Below, piece by piece: positions 1-6,776 of a stretch of 20,197 nucleotides of DNA. The notes beneath the pieces are model-generated. The model was given only the letters and a program-made list of their open reading frames with translations. It had not been told where the DNA came from and ran no database searches. Position numbers and translations under genes: made by a program. Numbering within the stretch: the stretch's first letter is position 1; every line of letters begins with the position of its first letter. The DNA comes from Alphaproteobacteria bacterium UBA1002 (lineage in GTDB: Bacteria; Pseudomonadota; Alphaproteobacteria; Rickettsiales; UBA998), in assembly GCA_002291845.1 (NCBI GenBank), contig DBAU01000099.1:1-20197 (forward strand), written 5' to 3'.

Positions 1-67
1 TTTACAATCTCTGACAGCAGCTGGCGGAGCAGACTTTTCTTAAGCCCTCGTCGCCGGCGGGATTGGA

Positions 68-95
68 GTAATAGCAAATCTCCGAAGAGAGTCAA
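68..95 (-). promoter_or_regulatory. Strong leftward sigma-70-type promoter, possibly of a stable-RNA operon
   Basis: On the minus strand a TTGACT hexamer (95–90) is separated by 16 bases from TATTAC (73–68). It is preceded by A/T tracts (about 96–130) that resemble an UP element. The transcribed leader, from about 60 leftwards, is GC-rich, has no start codon with a ribosome site, and ends in TGCTGTCAGAGATTGTAAA, which resembles the boxA-like leader of alphaproteobacterial rRNA operons. Seen: hexamers, spacing, tracts. Inferred: that an rRNA or other stable-RNA operon lies beyond base 1. Confidence 0.45.
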
Positions 96-216
96 CACAC
101 TTTTTTGAGAAAAAATTCAAATGAACTTTTTTTATGTTTTTGTGCGCAGACCAGTAGACAAAATATAGCAAAACTGCGCCTCTCTGGCAAGGCCGACGTC
201 TTCATGGTCCTTGCAT

Positions 217-232
217 CTTGTCACATGACAAG
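217..232. repeat. 16-bp palindrome, candidate operator
   Basis: The sequence has 7-base arms CTTGTCA and TGACAAG around a 2-base centre. It lies about 60 bases upstream of the likely promoter of the iron transporter genes. Its size fits a dimeric regulator site. It does not match the Fur or Irr consensus by eye, so no regulator is named. Confidence 0.35.
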
Positions 233-291
233 AGCACACAAAGCTATTTTATGACAGATAATCTCAAAACACAGGCGTTAAACCACACAGA

Positions 292-319
292 TTGACCCCC
301 ACGTAAAACCTGCTATGAG
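292..319 (+). promoter_or_regulatory. Candidate sigma-70 promoter of the iron transporter pair
   Basis: TTGACC (292–297) and TATGAG (314–319) are separated by 16 bases. Transcription would start near 325, downstream of the ATG at 315. This favours the in-frame ATG at 360 as the true start of the binding protein. Confidence 0.4.
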
Positions 320-359
320 TTGCGAGTCATTTGCAACTCCCGTGCCGTGGTATCCTTTT

Positions 360-1394
360 ATGCAGCCTCTTACACGTTTCGTTTTCACTTTTTTTGTTCT
401 GCATCTCATGCTGGCTACGGCCTTTCCGGCGCTCGCGCAGGAAGCCATGGTAAATATTTATTCTGATGCTCAGGAACCTCTGGTGCGGCCGATTCTCAAT
501 GATTTTGAAAAAGCCACTGGCATCAGGGTTAATATGGTGACGGCCGAAAAGGGTATGCTGCTCACCCGCCTTGAGCAGGAAGGTGATCTCACCCCTGCTG
601 ATATGGTACTGACGGTGGATGTTGGCAATCTCTGGCGCGCCAAAAGCAAAGGCCTGCTGCAGCCCGTATCCCCCAGCAATGCGCAAGACCAGATCCCCGC
701 GCATCTGCGTGATCCGCAGGGCTACTGGTATGGCATGACTACCCGTGTGCGCGCGATTTTTTACCGTACGGATAAAGTAAAACCTGAGGAGCTCTCAACG
801 TACGAAGACCTGGCCGATCCGAAATGGAAAGGCGCGTTACTCGTGCGCTCGTCGGACAATGTCTATAATCAGTCGCTGCTTGCCTCGATTATATTGGCCG
901 ATGGCGAAGAAAAAGCATTGGCTTGGGCGAAAGGTATTGTTGCCAACCTGGCGCGGGCACCGCAGGGCGCCGATGAAGACCAGTTGAAGGCACTGGGCGC
1001 GGGCGAAGGCAAGATTGCCATCGCGAACAGCTATTATTTCGGCAAATTCCTTAACTCGCCGAATCCGCAGGAGCGTGCCTTGCTGAAGGATGTCGCCATC
1101 TTCTTCCCCAACCAGCAAGACCGTGGCGCCCATATCAATATCCGTGGCGCAGGCGTAACGAAATATGCGCCCCACAAGGAAAATGCCGTGAAGCTGCTGG
1201 AGTTTTTCCTCAGCGACGCCGGGCAGCGCTTCTTTGCGGAAAGCAACTATGAATATCCGGTCAAAGAAGGGGTAAAAGTGCCCGAAACGCTCGCCTCATG
1301 GGGCGCGTTCAAGGCGGATACGGTGGCACTGGAGAAGGTCGGCGCCCTCAATGCCGACGCCGTGCGCCTGTTCAACGACGCTGGATGGAAATAG
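360..1394 (+). CDS. fbpA: Periplasmic ferric-iron-binding protein of an ABC transporter (FbpA/FutA type)
   Basis: This is the extracytoplasmic solute-binding protein of a ferric-iron ABC importer. From the ATG at 360 it has 344 residues and opens with a signal peptide (about residues 1–27, hydrophobic core 7–20, cleavage after ALA). An upstream in-frame ATG at 315 would spoil the signal peptide and overlaps the promoter candidate. Family marks are the N-terminal VNIYS motif of the mature protein and a paired-tyrosine NSYYFGKF motif (Y225, Y226), the usual iron-ligand pair in this family. The C-terminal helical segment with LLEFFLS is also typical. The ATPase gene starts 5 bases after the stop, so the two are co-transcribed. 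No permease gene adjoins. Substrate is inferred; related proteins bind other metals or thiamine. The family call is secure, the exact substrate less so. Confidence 0.85.
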   Translation: MQPLTRFVFTFFVLHLMLATAFPALAQEAMVNIYSDAQEPLVRPILNDFEKATGIRVNMVTAEKGMLLTRLEQEGDLTPADMVLTVDVGNLWRAKSKGLLQPVSPSNAQDQIPAHLRDPQGYWYGMTTRVRAIFYRTDKVKPEELSTYEDLADPKWKGALLVRSSDNVYNQSLLASIILADGEEKALAWAKGIVANLARAPQGADEDQLKALGAGEGKIAIANSYYFGKFLNSPNPQERALLKDVAIFFPNQQDRGAHINIRGAGVTKYAPHKENAVKLLEFFLSDAGQRFFAESNYEYPVKEGVKVPETLASWGAFKADTVALEKVGALNADAVRLFNDAGWK

Positions 1395-1399
1395 CCGCA

Positions 1400-2329
1400 A
1401 TGACGCTTCAGGTCCGCGCGCTGGCCCATCGCTACGGGACACGCCCGATCCTTAGCGGAATTGATCTGGACGTAGGCGCGGCAGAGACCGTGTGCCTCGC
1501 GGGGGAATCCGGGTGCGGAAAATCCACCCTGCTGCGTCTGATTGCCGGCCTGGAACGCCCCAGCGAAGGCACCATCTTGCGTAATGGGGAATGCCTGTCC
1601 TCCCCCACAGCATCCCTGCCCCCGGAGCAGCGGCGGATGGGGCTTGTGTTTCAACAGGCCGCCCTGTTTCCACATCTGAGCGTGCTGGAGAATGTCTGTT
1701 TCGGCATGCGCCCTCCGTCACGCGCCAAGGCGCTGGAATGGCTGGAGCAGGTCCGCTTCCAGGGCCGCGAAGAGGATTATCCGCACATGCTCTCCGGCGG
1801 CCAGCAGCAACGCGTGGCACTCGCCCGCGCCCTGGCAGCGGAGCCGGAGATTCTCCTGCTGGATGAGCCGTTTGCCAGCCTGGATTATGCCTTGCGCAAG
1901 GAAATTCGCGCGGATGTACAAGCCTTGCTGCGCGCCCGCGGCATCCCTACCCTGCTGGTCACCCACGACCCGCAGGAAGCTCTGCAAATGGCCGATCGTA
2001 TTATCCTGCTGAATCCGCAGGGGAGAATTGAGCAGATCGGCACACCACGGGCGCTGTATTGCCATCCGCGTACCGACTATGCCGCGCGCTTCTTCGGCGC
2101 GGCGAATCGGCTCACGCTGCCGGGAAAAGGCCCGCAGATGGTGCGCCCGGAACAAATCATGCTATCCGCCGATGGCCCAGAAACCGCCCATGTCCGCGCG
2201 GTTACTTTCTCAGGCAGTCACCAATGGGTAGAATTGGAATGGGACGCACAGATCATTTTTGCCAAGGATTATCGCCATCTGCCGCTGCAGGCCGGGCAGA
2301 GTGTCCGGTTTCACCTTCCGGACGCCTAG
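1400..2329 (+). CDS. fbpC: ABC transporter ATP-binding protein (FbpC type)
   Basis: This is the cytoplasmic ATPase that powers the importer. The motifs appear in order: Walker A GESGCGKST (about residues 34–42), Q-loop VFQQAALFPH, signature LSGGQQQRVALARAL, Walker B ILLLDEPFASLD and switch histidine in LLVTHD. The last 80 residues form a short TOBE-like domain with MVRPEQI, typical of ferric-iron, molybdate and sugar-type ATPases. The length, 309 residues from the ATG at 1400, is slightly below the roughly 350 of typical FbpC. The ATG at 1400 is chosen because it follows the fbpA stop by 5 bases and begins the beta strand MTLQVRAL; another in-frame ATG lies at 1385. The 3' end overlaps the convergent pncC gene by 4 bases. 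Pairing with fbpA supports the iron assignment. Confidence 0.85.
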   Translation: MTLQVRALAHRYGTRPILSGIDLDVGAAETVCLAGESGCGKSTLLRLIAGLERPSEGTILRNGECLSSPTASLPPEQRRMGLVFQQAALFPHLSVLENVCFGMRPPSRAKALEWLEQVRFQGREEDYPHMLSGGQQQRVALARALAAEPEILLLDEPFASLDYALRKEIRADVQALLRARGIPTLLVTHDPQEALQMADRIILLNPQGRIEQIGTPRALYCHPRTDYAARFFGAANRLTLPGKGPQMVRPEQIMLSADGPETAHVRAVTFSGSHQWVELEWDAQIIFAKDYRHLPLQAGQSVRFHLPDA

Positions 2330-2832
2330 AATCCCTGTAACATTTGTAGCGCTTCGCGTACGCTCGCCAGACGAATGGCATGGCGATCTCCGGAAAAAAG
2401 GCAGGCACGATGCTGGGTACGCCGCCCATCACTGACCGCCAGATGTACCGTGCCGACGGGCTTTTCTTCGCTGCCACCACCGGGCCCAGCAATCCCAGTC
2501 ACTGAGACCGCCACGCACCCTAGCGCCCCTGAGGGTAGCACGGCCCGTGTGGCAGCGCCCTCTGCCATGGCACGCGCCACTACTTCCGAGACCGCACCAG
2601 GACCAGCGGGCGAAAAATACTCCGCCGGTACGCCCAGCATGGCCTGTTTTGCTTCGTTGGAATAAGTCACAAATCCTTGCACGAACGCCCGCGAGGAACC
2701 GGGAACATCGGTCAGCGCGGCGGCAATCAGGCCGCCTGTGCAGGATTCTGCGGTCACAATGACCCGGCCTGACGCACCAAACGCCGCAATCACCGCACAG
2801 GCTAACTGCGCCAGATCATCCGCTTCGCTCAT
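2326..2832 (-). CDS. pncC: Nicotinamide-nucleotide amidohydrolase (CinA C-terminal domain family)
   Basis: This enzyme deamidates NMN to nicotinic acid mononucleotide in pyridine nucleotide salvage. The 168 residues form a stand-alone CinA C-terminal domain, the usual PncC length, without the N-terminal molybdopterin-binding-like domain of full CinA. Diagnostic motifs are VTAESCTGGLIAAALTDVPG (residues 26–45, catalytic serine S30), FVTYSNEAK (K62) and SVTGIAGPGGG followed by KPVGTVH. Its ATG overlaps the pgpA stop by 4 bases (ATGA), so translation is probably coupled and the two form the end of the ispDF–pgpA–pncC operon. Confidence 0.9.
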   Translation of the reverse strand: MSEADDLAQLACAVIAAFGASGRVIVTAESCTGGLIAAALTDVPGSSRAFVQGFVTYSNEAKQAMLGVPAEYFSPAGPGAVSEVVARAMAEGAATRAVLPSGALGCVAVSVTGIAGPGGGSEEKPVGTVHLAVSDGRRTQHRACLFSGDRHAIRLASVREALQMLQGF

Positions 2833-3341
2833 GCGGGCAACTCCAGTGCGGTCGCAAAAAATGTGTACAGCACATAAAGAACCGCCAGCGGGTACAGCCC
2901 CGCGAGCAAATCATCGAGCATAACTCCAAATCCACCCTTTACGCGCCGATCAGCTAAGGAAATGGGCCACGGCTTCATAATGTCAAACACACGGAACATC
3001 GCAAAACTCCCGACCATCCAGTGCAGCGGCTGTACCGGAATCTGCTCGGCAAAGACAGCGTGCCATGCCCCGACCAGCAACAGCAGCCCAGCTACTTCAT
3101 CAATGACAATCTCACCGGGGTCATGCTCGGCACCTCGTTCCTGCATATACGCACCTGCCGCCCATGCCCCGATCACGGTGATGAGGCACGCCGCCGCCAG
3201 CAACGCAGTGGCTCCCCCCGCTTGCTCCAGCCCATACGCCAGAGGCAAGGCGGCCAATGTGCCAAACGTACCGGGTGCAAACGGGGCTTTTCCTACATAA
3301 AACCAGGTCGCTAGCAGCTCGCTGAGGGAGAATTTCTTCAT
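2829..3341 (-). CDS. pgpA: Phosphatidylglycerophosphatase A
   Basis: This membrane phosphatase converts phosphatidylglycerophosphate to phosphatidylglycerol. It has 170 residues, close to the family norm. It shows the N-terminal GKAPFAPGTFGTL motif (residues 17–29), the acidic DEVAGLLL motif (81–88), FRVFDIMKPWP (116–125) and GGFGVMLDDLLAG (136–148). All are hallmark conserved blocks of PgpA. Hydrophobic segments lie at about 26–60, 82–97 and 147–165. The start is supported by a strong AAGGAG ribosome site (3353–3348 on the minus strand) 6 bases upstream. That site overlaps the ispDF stop, with only a 10-base gap between the genes. Confidence 0.92.
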   Translation of the reverse strand: MKKFSLSELLATWFYVGKAPFAPGTFGTLAALPLAYGLEQAGGATALLAAACLITVIGAWAAGAYMQERGAEHDPGEIVIDEVAGLLLLVGAWHAVFAEQIPVQPLHWMVGSFAMFRVFDIMKPWPISLADRRVKGGFGVMLDDLLAGLYPLAVLYVLYTFFATALELPA

Positions 3342-3351
3342 CGCACGCTCC

Positions 3352-4548
3352 TTATGATGCGTCTCTCAGGCATACCGTGGCGAGTGCCATGGCGGCTAAT
3401 CCTTCACGCCGCCCCGTAAACCCAAGCATTTCCGTGGTGGTGGCTTTGATATTGACCCGCTTCTCCGGCAACCCAAGCAGCTTTGCCATGCGCGCCTGCA
3501 TGGCCGCACGGTGCGGGCCGATTTTCGGCGCTTCGCACAGAATGGTGACATCCACATGCTCTACTTCGCCCCCTTCACGCTGAACCGCAGCCAGCGCCTC
3601 GCGCAGGAAAATCTCGGAGTCTGCGCCCTTCCATTGCGGATCACTCGGCGGGAAATGCTGCCCGATGTCGCCCGCCCCCACCGTGCCGAGCAAAGCATCG
3701 GTCACCGCATGAAGCACTGCATCTGCGTCCGAGTGCCCCTCCAAACGATGGCTGTGCGGAATATCGATTCCGCCTAACCTCACCACTTTGCGCGCCTCTG
3801 GCACATCGTCCCCGTGAGGCACAAAGCGATGAACATCCACCCCCTGTCCGGTAACAGTACGCATGTGCGCCTCCAATTGTGCCACGGCCCATTGCCAGTC
3901 TTGGGATGTGGTAAGCTTTCGATTGCGTTCTTCCCCCTGCACAACGCTCACTTCGTGGCCCGCAAGTTCCATCACCATGGCATCATCCGTCGCGCCGGTT
4001 CCAGCAAAACGCTGATGTGCTTTCAGGAGTGGCGCAAAGTGAAACCCCTGTGGTGTTTGCACCGCGCGCATGGTGGATCGGATAGGGGTTCCAGTCACGT
4101 GCTGCCCGATCACCTCTTTCAGTGTATCCACTACCGGAATCACCGGAATCACCGCCGAGGAAAGCCGCAGCCCTGCCATGACCCTGGCGATCAGAGGCAG
4201 CGAGACAAAGGGTCGTGCCGCATCATGTACCAATACCCATTCCGGCGCCTTGTCCGCGAGCGCCAACAAGCCGTTCAGCACGGATTGCTGGCGCGTGACG
4301 CCGCCAATGATCGGCTCCGCAAGCTCCAGCCCGGCGCACGCCTCGTCATAGGCATCGCGATGCTCCGGATGGATCACAACACACACCTCGCCCACGCCAG
4401 GCGCCCCTAAGAATGCCTTTACGGTATGACGCAGAACCGGCTCGCCTGCCAATCGGCGATATTGCTTTGGCCCGCCCCCGCCCATACGCTCGCCGGTTCC
4501 AGCCGCCACAATAAGCACAGCCACCTTTTTTTCTGAATGCGCGTTCAA
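3352..4548 (-). CDS. ispDF: Bifunctional IspD/IspF enzyme of the MEP isoprenoid pathway
   Basis: This fused enzyme catalyses two steps of the non-mevalonate pathway: 2-C-methyl-D-erythritol 4-phosphate cytidylyltransferase (IspD, about residues 6–226) and 2-C-methyl-D-erythritol 2,4-cyclodiphosphate synthase (IspF, about 230–396). IspD marks are VAAGTGERMGGGGPKQY (14–30), VHDAARPF and TPQGF. IspF marks are GVDVHRF with metal ligands D238 and H240, H280 in the HAVTDALLG helix, and the C-terminal IKATTTEMLGFTGR. The fusion is common in alphaproteobacteria. The start is TTG at 4548; no in-frame ATG exists before the catalytic glycine loop, and the ribosome site is weak. It heads the leftward operon with pgpA and pncC and is divergent from dusB. 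Confidence 0.93.
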   Translation of the reverse strand: MNAHSEKKVAVLIVAAGTGERMGGGGPKQYRRLAGEPVLRHTVKAFLGAPGVGEVCVVIHPEHRDAYDEACAGLELAEPIIGGVTRQQSVLNGLLALADKAPEWVLVHDAARPFVSLPLIARVMAGLRLSSAVIPVIPVVDTLKEVIGQHVTGTPIRSTMRAVQTPQGFHFAPLLKAHQRFAGTGATDDAMVMELAGHEVSVVQGEERNRKLTTSQDWQWAVAQLEAHMRTVTGQGVDVHRFVPHGDDVPEARKVVRLGGIDIPHSHRLEGHSDADAVLHAVTDALLGTVGAGDIGQHFPPSDPQWKGADSEIFLREALAAVQREGGEVEHVDVTILCEAPKIGPHRAAMQARMAKLLGLPEKRVNIKATTTEMLGFTGRREGLAAMALATVCLRDAS

Positions 4549-4627
4549 AATAAGCGCTCTCTCATTGAGTTTCCCTGTGAAATCAGGTATGCAGCTCAGG
4601 TTTTAATGGTAACGGATACCCCTGTCA

Positions 4628-4646
4628 CCCTGAACTTGTTTCAGGG
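4628..4646. repeat. Palindromic hairpin repeat (CCCTGAA…TTCAGGG)
   Basis: Perfect 7-base arms flank the 5-base loop CTTGT, inside a wider segment CACCCTGAACTTGTTTCAGG. Similar short dispersed palindromes are widespread in intergenic DNA of many alphaproteobacteria. It sits between the divergent ispDF and dusB genes. Only one copy occurs in this window, and it has no T-tract on either side, so it is not a standard terminator. Confidence 0.5.
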
Positions 4647-4694
4647 CCTGTGAAAAGATGCTGAAGCACGCATAGCATGACAAAGGAAAAAAGC

Positions 4695-5711
4695 ATGACC
4701 GAACGCCCCGCCCTGCGCCCGATTCAGATTGGCCCCGTCACCGTAGCGGAGCCCGTGATCTTAGCGCCGATGACCGGTGTGTCGGATTATGCCTTTCGCC
4801 GCCTGGTGAAGCGTTATGGGGCCGGGATGGTGGTCTCCGAGATGATCGCCAGCAAAGCCGTCATCCTGCAAACCAAAAACGCCCTGCGCATGACCAAACA
4901 GGATAAGACGGAATACCCCACTGCCGTGCAGCTGGCCGGGTGCGAGCCGGACGTTATGGCCGAAGCAGCCCGCCTGAACGAGGATATGGGCGCGGATATC
5001 ATCGACATCAATTTTGGCTGCCCGGTAAAAAAAGTGGTCAATAGCTATGCGGGCTCCGCCCTGATGCGCGATGAAGTGCTTGCGGGAAAAATCCTTGAAG
5101 CAACGGCCAAAGCCGTAAAAATCCCGGTGACGCTGAAAATGCGCATGGGCTGGGACTCCAACTCCCTCAACGCCCCCAAGATCGCTAAGATCGCCGAAGA
5201 GGTGGGTATCAAAATGATCACCATCCATGGCCGCACCCGTTGCCAGATGTACAAAGGCAGCGCCGACTGGGGCTTCATCCGTCAGGTGAAAGACGCCGTG
5301 AAACTGCCAGTGATCGCCAATGGCGATATCACCACCTTTGCGGACGTGGATAATGCCATGCACCTCTCCGGGGCGGACGGGGTGATGATCGGCCGCGGCA
5401 CCTATGGCCGCCCCTGGTTCCCCGCGCAGGTCATTCATTACCTCAAAACAGGCGAGCAACGCCCTGATCCTTCGCTGCAAGAGCAGATGGATACTGTCCT
5501 CGGTCACTACGAAGATATGCTAGAGCTGTACGGCGTGGCGGAAGGCGTTCGCGTGGCGCGCAAGCATATCGGCTGGTACGTCACCGGCATGCGGAATGCC
5601 GCAGAGTTTCGCTTTGCCGTCAACCAGCTGAACGATGCTGACGCGGCGAAGCAGAAAATCCGCGACTTTTACCACAGCCAGCTAGATAGCGATCATTCTT
5701 TTGCCGCGTAA
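4695..5711 (+). CDS. dusB: tRNA-dihydrouridine synthase B
   Basis: This is an FMN-dependent enzyme that reduces uridine to dihydrouridine in the tRNA D-loop. The 338 residues match the family. Motifs are the N-terminal ILAPMTGVSDYAFRRL, SEMI, VQLAG and the catalytic-cysteine block DINFGCPVKKVV (C109 from this start). TLKMRMGW, ITIHGRTR and the FMN-phosphate loop ANGDI…GADGVMIGRG follow. The ATG at 4695 is preferred because AAAGGA lies 7 bases upstream; an in-frame ATG at 4677 lacks a ribosome site. In rhizobia and relatives this gene (nifR3) heads the ntrBC operon. Here the next gene is leftward, so dusB stands alone. Confidence 0.92.
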   Translation: MTERPALRPIQIGPVTVAEPVILAPMTGVSDYAFRRLVKRYGAGMVVSEMIASKAVILQTKNALRMTKQDKTEYPTAVQLAGCEPDVMAEAARLNEDMGADIIDINFGCPVKKVVNSYAGSALMRDEVLAGKILEATAKAVKIPVTLKMRMGWDSNSLNAPKIAKIAEEVGIKMITIHGRTRCQMYKGSADWGFIRQVKDAVKLPVIANGDITTFADVDNAMHLSGADGVMIGRGTYGRPWFPAQVIHYLKTGEQRPDPSLQEQMDTVLGHYEDMLELYGVAEGVRVARKHIGWYVTGMRNAAEFRFAVNQLNDADAAKQKIRDFYHSQLDSDHSFAA

Positions 5712-5792
5712 AAGAGATGGCGACCAGAAGGCCGCCATACCCCAATGAAGTAAAGTTTAGATATGTCAACAACACGTCGCGGCTGTTACAGA

Positions 5793-6596
5793 TCAGAAGC
5801 ATTGGTAAGCGATGTATCCGCAAGCGCCCCGGGCCTGTCTGTCCTTATCAAAATCGCAGTAGAATCCTTGTGCATTCCCCCCGCCCATAAACTCAGAAAG
5901 AAAATTGCGACTGGTACCGGAGTCACAACTGCAAGTACCCGTTTTCGGATTTGGCACACGGCACCCCCCGTCCGGATATTCTTGATAACTCCCCCCCCAC
6001 TTGGGGGCATTTCTCGCGTTTCCGACGTCGGTTTCCAACGCGCTGATTCTTGTGGTCAAGCGATTCTCAGAATTTGCAAGGGTGGATCGTATATTGCTCA
6101 GTTCGTTGGTGAGCTGATCAATCATGCTTCGAAGGCCAACATCCACCCGCACCACATTAAATGATTGAATGGGAGGCAAATTCTCGTCAAAAAAGCCAGT
6201 AAGCGTTTTACGCTCTATGTTGCTCGACAGCGCCACATAATACTCGGTCGCTCCAGGCGTTGGTGCTCCAACACTAAAAGTGTTCCCCGTACAACGGGAA
6301 GTCTGTGCTTGTTGCGGCGTCGAGTAAGACTGGGCACATAACGTCCCTGTGTTGGCCCCGAACAACATCATATCCCGATGATCCCGCACCAATTCGGTTA
6401 ATTCGCGACTACTGGGATTATTTGCTACGGCCGTGGATATGGTTTGGACAGAACGGTCCGCCAGCTGATGTTGGGTGAAAAAATAGCCAAAATCGAGAAT
6501 TCCAAACATAAAGAGGATAAAAATGGGTAGAAGCATTGCCATCTCAATCGCAATACTTCCGGTGCTCTCGTAAGAAATTTTATTATTAAGAAGCAT
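5793..6596 (-). CDS. TadE-like pseudopilin with coiled-coil stalk and cysteine-rich tail
   Basis: The 267-residue protein starts with a TadE-type N-terminus: GSIAIEMAMLLPIFILFMFG (residues 13–32) is one transmembrane segment preceded by the E18-containing motif of TadE-like minor pilins. A periplasmic region with C87 and C102 follows, then a heptad-like stretch (about 155–195) likely to form a coiled coil. The compact tail (199–267) starts at WGGSYQ and has six cysteines (C212, C222, C224, C247, C259, C266) in a CRVPNPKTGTCSC context. This tail resembles, from memory only, C-terminal adhesin tails of shufflon-type PilV proteins. The ATG has a GAGGAT ribosome site 4 bases upstream. No other tad/flp genes are near. 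It lies where ntrBC would be expected. The tail function is inferred; the TadE call is fairly firm. Confidence 0.75.
   Translation of the reverse strand: MLLNNKISYESTGSIAIEMAMLLPIFILFMFGILDFGYFFTQHQLADRSVQTISTAVANNPSSRELTELVRDHRDMMLFGANTGTLCAQSYSTPQQAQTSRCTGNTFSVGAPTPGATEYYVALSSNIERKTLTGFFDENLPPIQSFNVVRVDVGLRSMIDQLTNELSNIRSTLANSENRLTTRISALETDVGNARNAPKWGGSYQEYPDGGCRVPNPKTGTCSCDSGTSRNFLSEFMGGGNAQGFYCDFDKDRQARGACGYIAYQCF
5991..5998 (-). repeat. Homopolymer G8 tract inside the TadE-like gene
   Basis: Eight consecutive G on the coding (minus) strand encode the end of W200 and G201–G202, just before the cysteine-rich tail. The tract is flanked by CCCCC four bases away (CCCCCAAGTGGGGG), so it can also fold. 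Tracts of this length can slip during replication. One shifted frame stays open to about 5786 with a different, cysteine-poor tail. Confidence 0.6.
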
Positions 6597-6673
6597 GTTA
6601 ATCCTCGCAATTCTCTAGCGTAATATTAAAGATAAAGGAATTTAGTTAATAATTTATTATTTTTTTAATAATT

Positions 6674-6683
6674 GGCACGTGCC
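6674..6683. promoter_or_regulatory. GGCACGTGCC palindrome overlapping a sigma-54-like element upstream of ntrY
   Basis: A perfect 10-base palindrome lies in the divergent region between the TadE-like gene and ntrY, next to a very AT-rich block (6632–6671). Read rightward, TTGGCACG (6672–6679) followed by TTTGC (6684–6688) resembles a −24/−12 promoter. However, the GG-to-GC spacing is 11 bases rather than the usual 10. It may be an operator, a weak sigma-54 promoter or neither. Confidence 0.3.
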
Positions 6684-6776
6684 TTTGCTACGCTCATCCA
6701 GAGAATTACGCCGCGCAAGGGCATAGGTTGCGCCAGATCGATTGAATCCCCGACCGCTTGCCGCTACACCGTTATT

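Larger units (their letters stand above)
1..314. other. Intergenic region, no gene seen
   Basis: This 314-base stretch has no convincing coding sequence on either strand. It is AT-rich between about 95 and 175, with A and T tracts. It carries a leftward promoter candidate near 68–95, a 16-bp palindrome at 217–232 and a rightward promoter candidate at 292–319. It therefore looks like a divergent control region between something leaving the window on the left and the iron transporter genes on the right. Confidence 0.6.

Noticed and set aside
837..1175. Long open frames antisense to fbpA and similar frames opposite other GC-rich genes
   Set aside because: They are shadows of codon bias in genes with clear motifs on the other strand, without start signals of their own.
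5713..5735. ATGGCG…CGCCAT inverted repeat just after dusB, considered as a terminator
   Set aside because: There is no T-tract after the stem and the arms are imperfect, so it does not qualify as an intrinsic terminator.
5763..6164. Rightward open frame of 133 codons opposite the TadE-like gene
   Set aside because: It overlaps a leftward gene with clear TadE motifs and its own ribosome site; the rightward product has no recognisable features.
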